DNA of 64,000 nucleotides. Source: Roseiarcus sp963807735 (lineage in GTDB: Bacteria > Pseudomonadota > Alphaproteobacteria > Rhizobiales > Beijerinckiaceae). Positions 62,611 to 64,000 of the stretch are shown one piece after another; the first letter of the stretch is position 1; every line of letters begins with the position of its first letter. The DNA lies in the NCBI GenBank assembly GCA_963807735.1, contig CAWEDI010000030.1, positions 1-64,000 of the forward strand. The letters are read 5' to 3'. The position numbers and the translations under genes are program-made. The notes under the pieces are model-generated. The model had not been told where the DNA came from and searched no databases. It was given only the letters and a program-made list of their open reading frames with translations.

Positions 62611-63441
62611 ATGTCTGCTTTCGACCTGACGTCGGTCGCGTGCGTGAAGGCGTGGCTCGGGCTGCCCAGTCCGCCGACGCCGAGCGACACGACGCTCGCT
62701 GGCGCTCGTCACCGCGGCGAGCCGCGCGATCTACGCGATCGCTGAGCCGGCCGTCGCTGCTGCCGCAGACCTACAACGAGACGATCGACCTCGAAAGCGA
62801 CCGCGTGTTCCTTGCGAATTGGCCGGTGTTGGCGGTGAGCTCGGTCGTTCTCGACGGGCTCGTTATTCCGCCCGCCGTCCCGACCAGCTCGGCGCCGCAA
62901 GCTCGGGTATTTGCTGCAGCCCGGCGACGTCGCGCCGCCAGGCCGGCCGCAGGCGCTCGACTTGTTTGGCCGGCGCTATCATCGCGCGTCGGCAAAGCCT
63001 GGTTGTCGCCTATCAGGCGGGCTACGCCGTCGAGGGCGAACGTGGACAATCCCGTCGACGACGCCGTATCCTGCTCACGGCGCGCGGCGCCATTCGGCGC
63101 CTGGGCGAGCGACCTCGGCGTGATTTACGCCAGCTCGGGCATGGCGTTGCAGCCGGTCAGCGGCGCGCCGAGCGTCGGGCAATATTCCGTCTGCGCCGGC
63201 GTTTATCGTTTCAACGCCGCCGACGCCGGCGCGGCGCTGTCGCTATCCTACGGCTTCGTGCCGCAGGATCTCGCGCAGGCCGCGACCACGAACTCGCCGC
63301 CGAACGCTTTCGCGCCGCCGAGCACATCGGCGTGCGCTCGAAATCGCTCGGCGGCCAGGAGACGATCGCCTACGATCTCTCGGGCGATGTCCGCGTCGGT
63401 GCTGGCGCTGGTTGCGGCCTTACAGGCGGGCGGGGTTCTGA
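62611..63441 (+). pseudogene. Phage head-tail connector-like gene with several frameshifts
   Basis: Starting at ATG 62611 (SAFDLTSVACVKAWLGLPSP), recognisable pieces appear in alternating frames: LSRPSLLPQTYNETIDLESD, LQPGDVAPPGRPQALDLFG, SLVVAYQAGYAVEGER, GVYRFNAADAGAALSLSYGF VPQDLAQAATT, and GVRSKSLGGQETIAYDLSG, ending YRRAGF with TGA at 63439-63441. Segment order and sequence match gp6-like connector or adaptor proteins. At least five frame changes are needed, so the gene is dead or the sequence here is poor. Confidence 0.6.
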
Positions 63442-63927
63442 TGTTCGCCGCGCTCGACGGCGCCGAGGCGCTCGACGATCAACTCGCCGCTTTGCCCGGC
63501 GACATTCAGGCGCGGCTCGAGGCGAAGGTGCGCGACCTCGCGGAAACGCTGGCGGCCAAGGTGCGCGACGAAAAGCTGTCGGGGCAGTCGCTTCAAACGA
63601 GATCGGGAGCGCTCAAGGCGTCGATCGCGGCGGAGATAGCTCAACGACGGCGGCGCCCTTGTCGCGACGGTCGGATCCTTTGGCGACGTCAAATACGCCG
63701 CCATCCAGGAATATGGCGGTCGCACCTCGGCGCACGAGATCTTGCCGGACAAGGCGCAGGCGTTGGCGTTCCTCGTCGGCGGGGCCGTTCGCTTCGCCCG
63801 CCGCGTCGAACATCCCGGCTCCACCATTCCCGCCCACGCTTATCTAAGCTCAAGCCTCGAGGAATCGCGCGATGAAATCGTCGCCGAACTCGCAGGCGTG
63901 GCCTCAGAGGCTTGGGAGAACCGATGA
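63441..63927 (+). pseudogene. HK97 gp10-like tail protein, frameshifted
   Basis: An ATG at 63441, overlapping the connector stop (TGATG), starts FAALDGAEALDDQLAALPGD and reads to GALKASIAAEI. Near 63640 the frame shifts. The remainder is VATVGSFGDVKYAAIQEYGG then TSAHEILPDK and a stop at 63927. IQEYGG with AHEILP is characteristic of the gp10/HK97 tail-completion family. A single indel would repair it. Confidence 0.65.
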
Positions 63928-64000
63928 GCCGAGAAGCCGCCTTCTCCAAGCTATTCACGAGAGTATCGCGCCGCCTACGGCTGGGGCTTGGCGTCGCGGC
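63924..64000 (+). pseudogene. Next phage tail gene, partial and probably frameshifted
   Basis: The ATG at 63924 overlaps the previous stop (ATGA). SREAAFSKLFTRVS is followed in another frame by AAYGWGLASR, the usual opening of small minor-tail proteins (tail-terminator position). The gene runs off the window. It has too few residues for a firm family call. Confidence 0.4.

Overview
The window is GC-rich alphaproteobacterial chromosome, most likely from the Hyphomicrobiales (Rhizobiales; Beijerinckiaceae, Methylocystaceae or Nitrobacteraceae-like). The evidence is the ctaG-coxC-DUF983-SURF1 order, an IalB protein, phosphatidylcholine synthase, the frr-uppS-cdsA-dxr-rseP-bamA-lpxD envelope cluster, an atpHAGDC operon without Fo genes, and REP repeats built on a GGCCGGGCTTGTCCCGGCC core. 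TTG starts are common. The genus cannot be fixed from the sequence alone.

Layout. 1-735: minus-strand remnant of phage tail/baseplate genes ending directly against the cytochrome oxidase assembly gene. 733-4007: ctaG, coxC, DUF983, SURF1, ialB. 4082-7269: a small probable island (FAD monooxygenase, epoxide hydrolase, decayed surface-protein fragment) lying between a degenerate tRNA-Val 3' half and an intact tRNA-Val(GAC). 7340-16629: GNAT, TPR-methyltransferase, LpxL-like acyltransferase, leuA, ctaA, DsbD-N-like protein, YqgE, recF. 16732-24813: dehydrogenase, orphan ABC-type binding protein, Tat hydrolase, cobT, isochorismatase-like protein, YbjQ, trpB and trpF. 24856-28840: sugar-type ABC transporter. 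28940-39568: pcs and a UbiH-like monooxygenase, then the envelope/isoprenoid cluster. 39751-41621: LpxH-like phosphoesterase and a GT4 glycosyltransferase. 42330-46670: soxA (frameshifted), soxG and a frameshifted DUF429 gene. 46780-48410: MCE protein and ArsR regulator. 48706-53633: F1 ATP synthase. 54084-57447: CoxL form II protein and a coiled-coil protein. 57612-64000: phage head module.

How the genes work together. Three host themes dominate: aerobic respiration (oxidase subunit III, Cox11, Surf1, heme A synthase, F1 ATPase), outer-membrane and lipid biogenesis (DXP and undecaprenyl synthesis, CDP-DAG, BamA, RseP, LpxD, LpxH/LpxL-like enzymes, phosphatidylcholine), and amino-acid or C1-amine metabolism (leuA, trpFB, sarcosine oxidase subunits).

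The phage module on the right is the most unusual region. Its terminase and protease genes are intact, but there is no portal gene in the expected slot. That slot holds an antisense secreted-protein gene and a compact unit consisting of a good sigma70-type promoter, a folded segment of about 100 nt and an intrinsic terminator. The capsid, connector and gp10-like genes beyond it carry many frameshifts. I found no clearly complete novel system. The promoter-RNA-terminator unit, the tRNA-Val-bounded island and SoxA/SoxG without SoxB/SoxD are the best leads.
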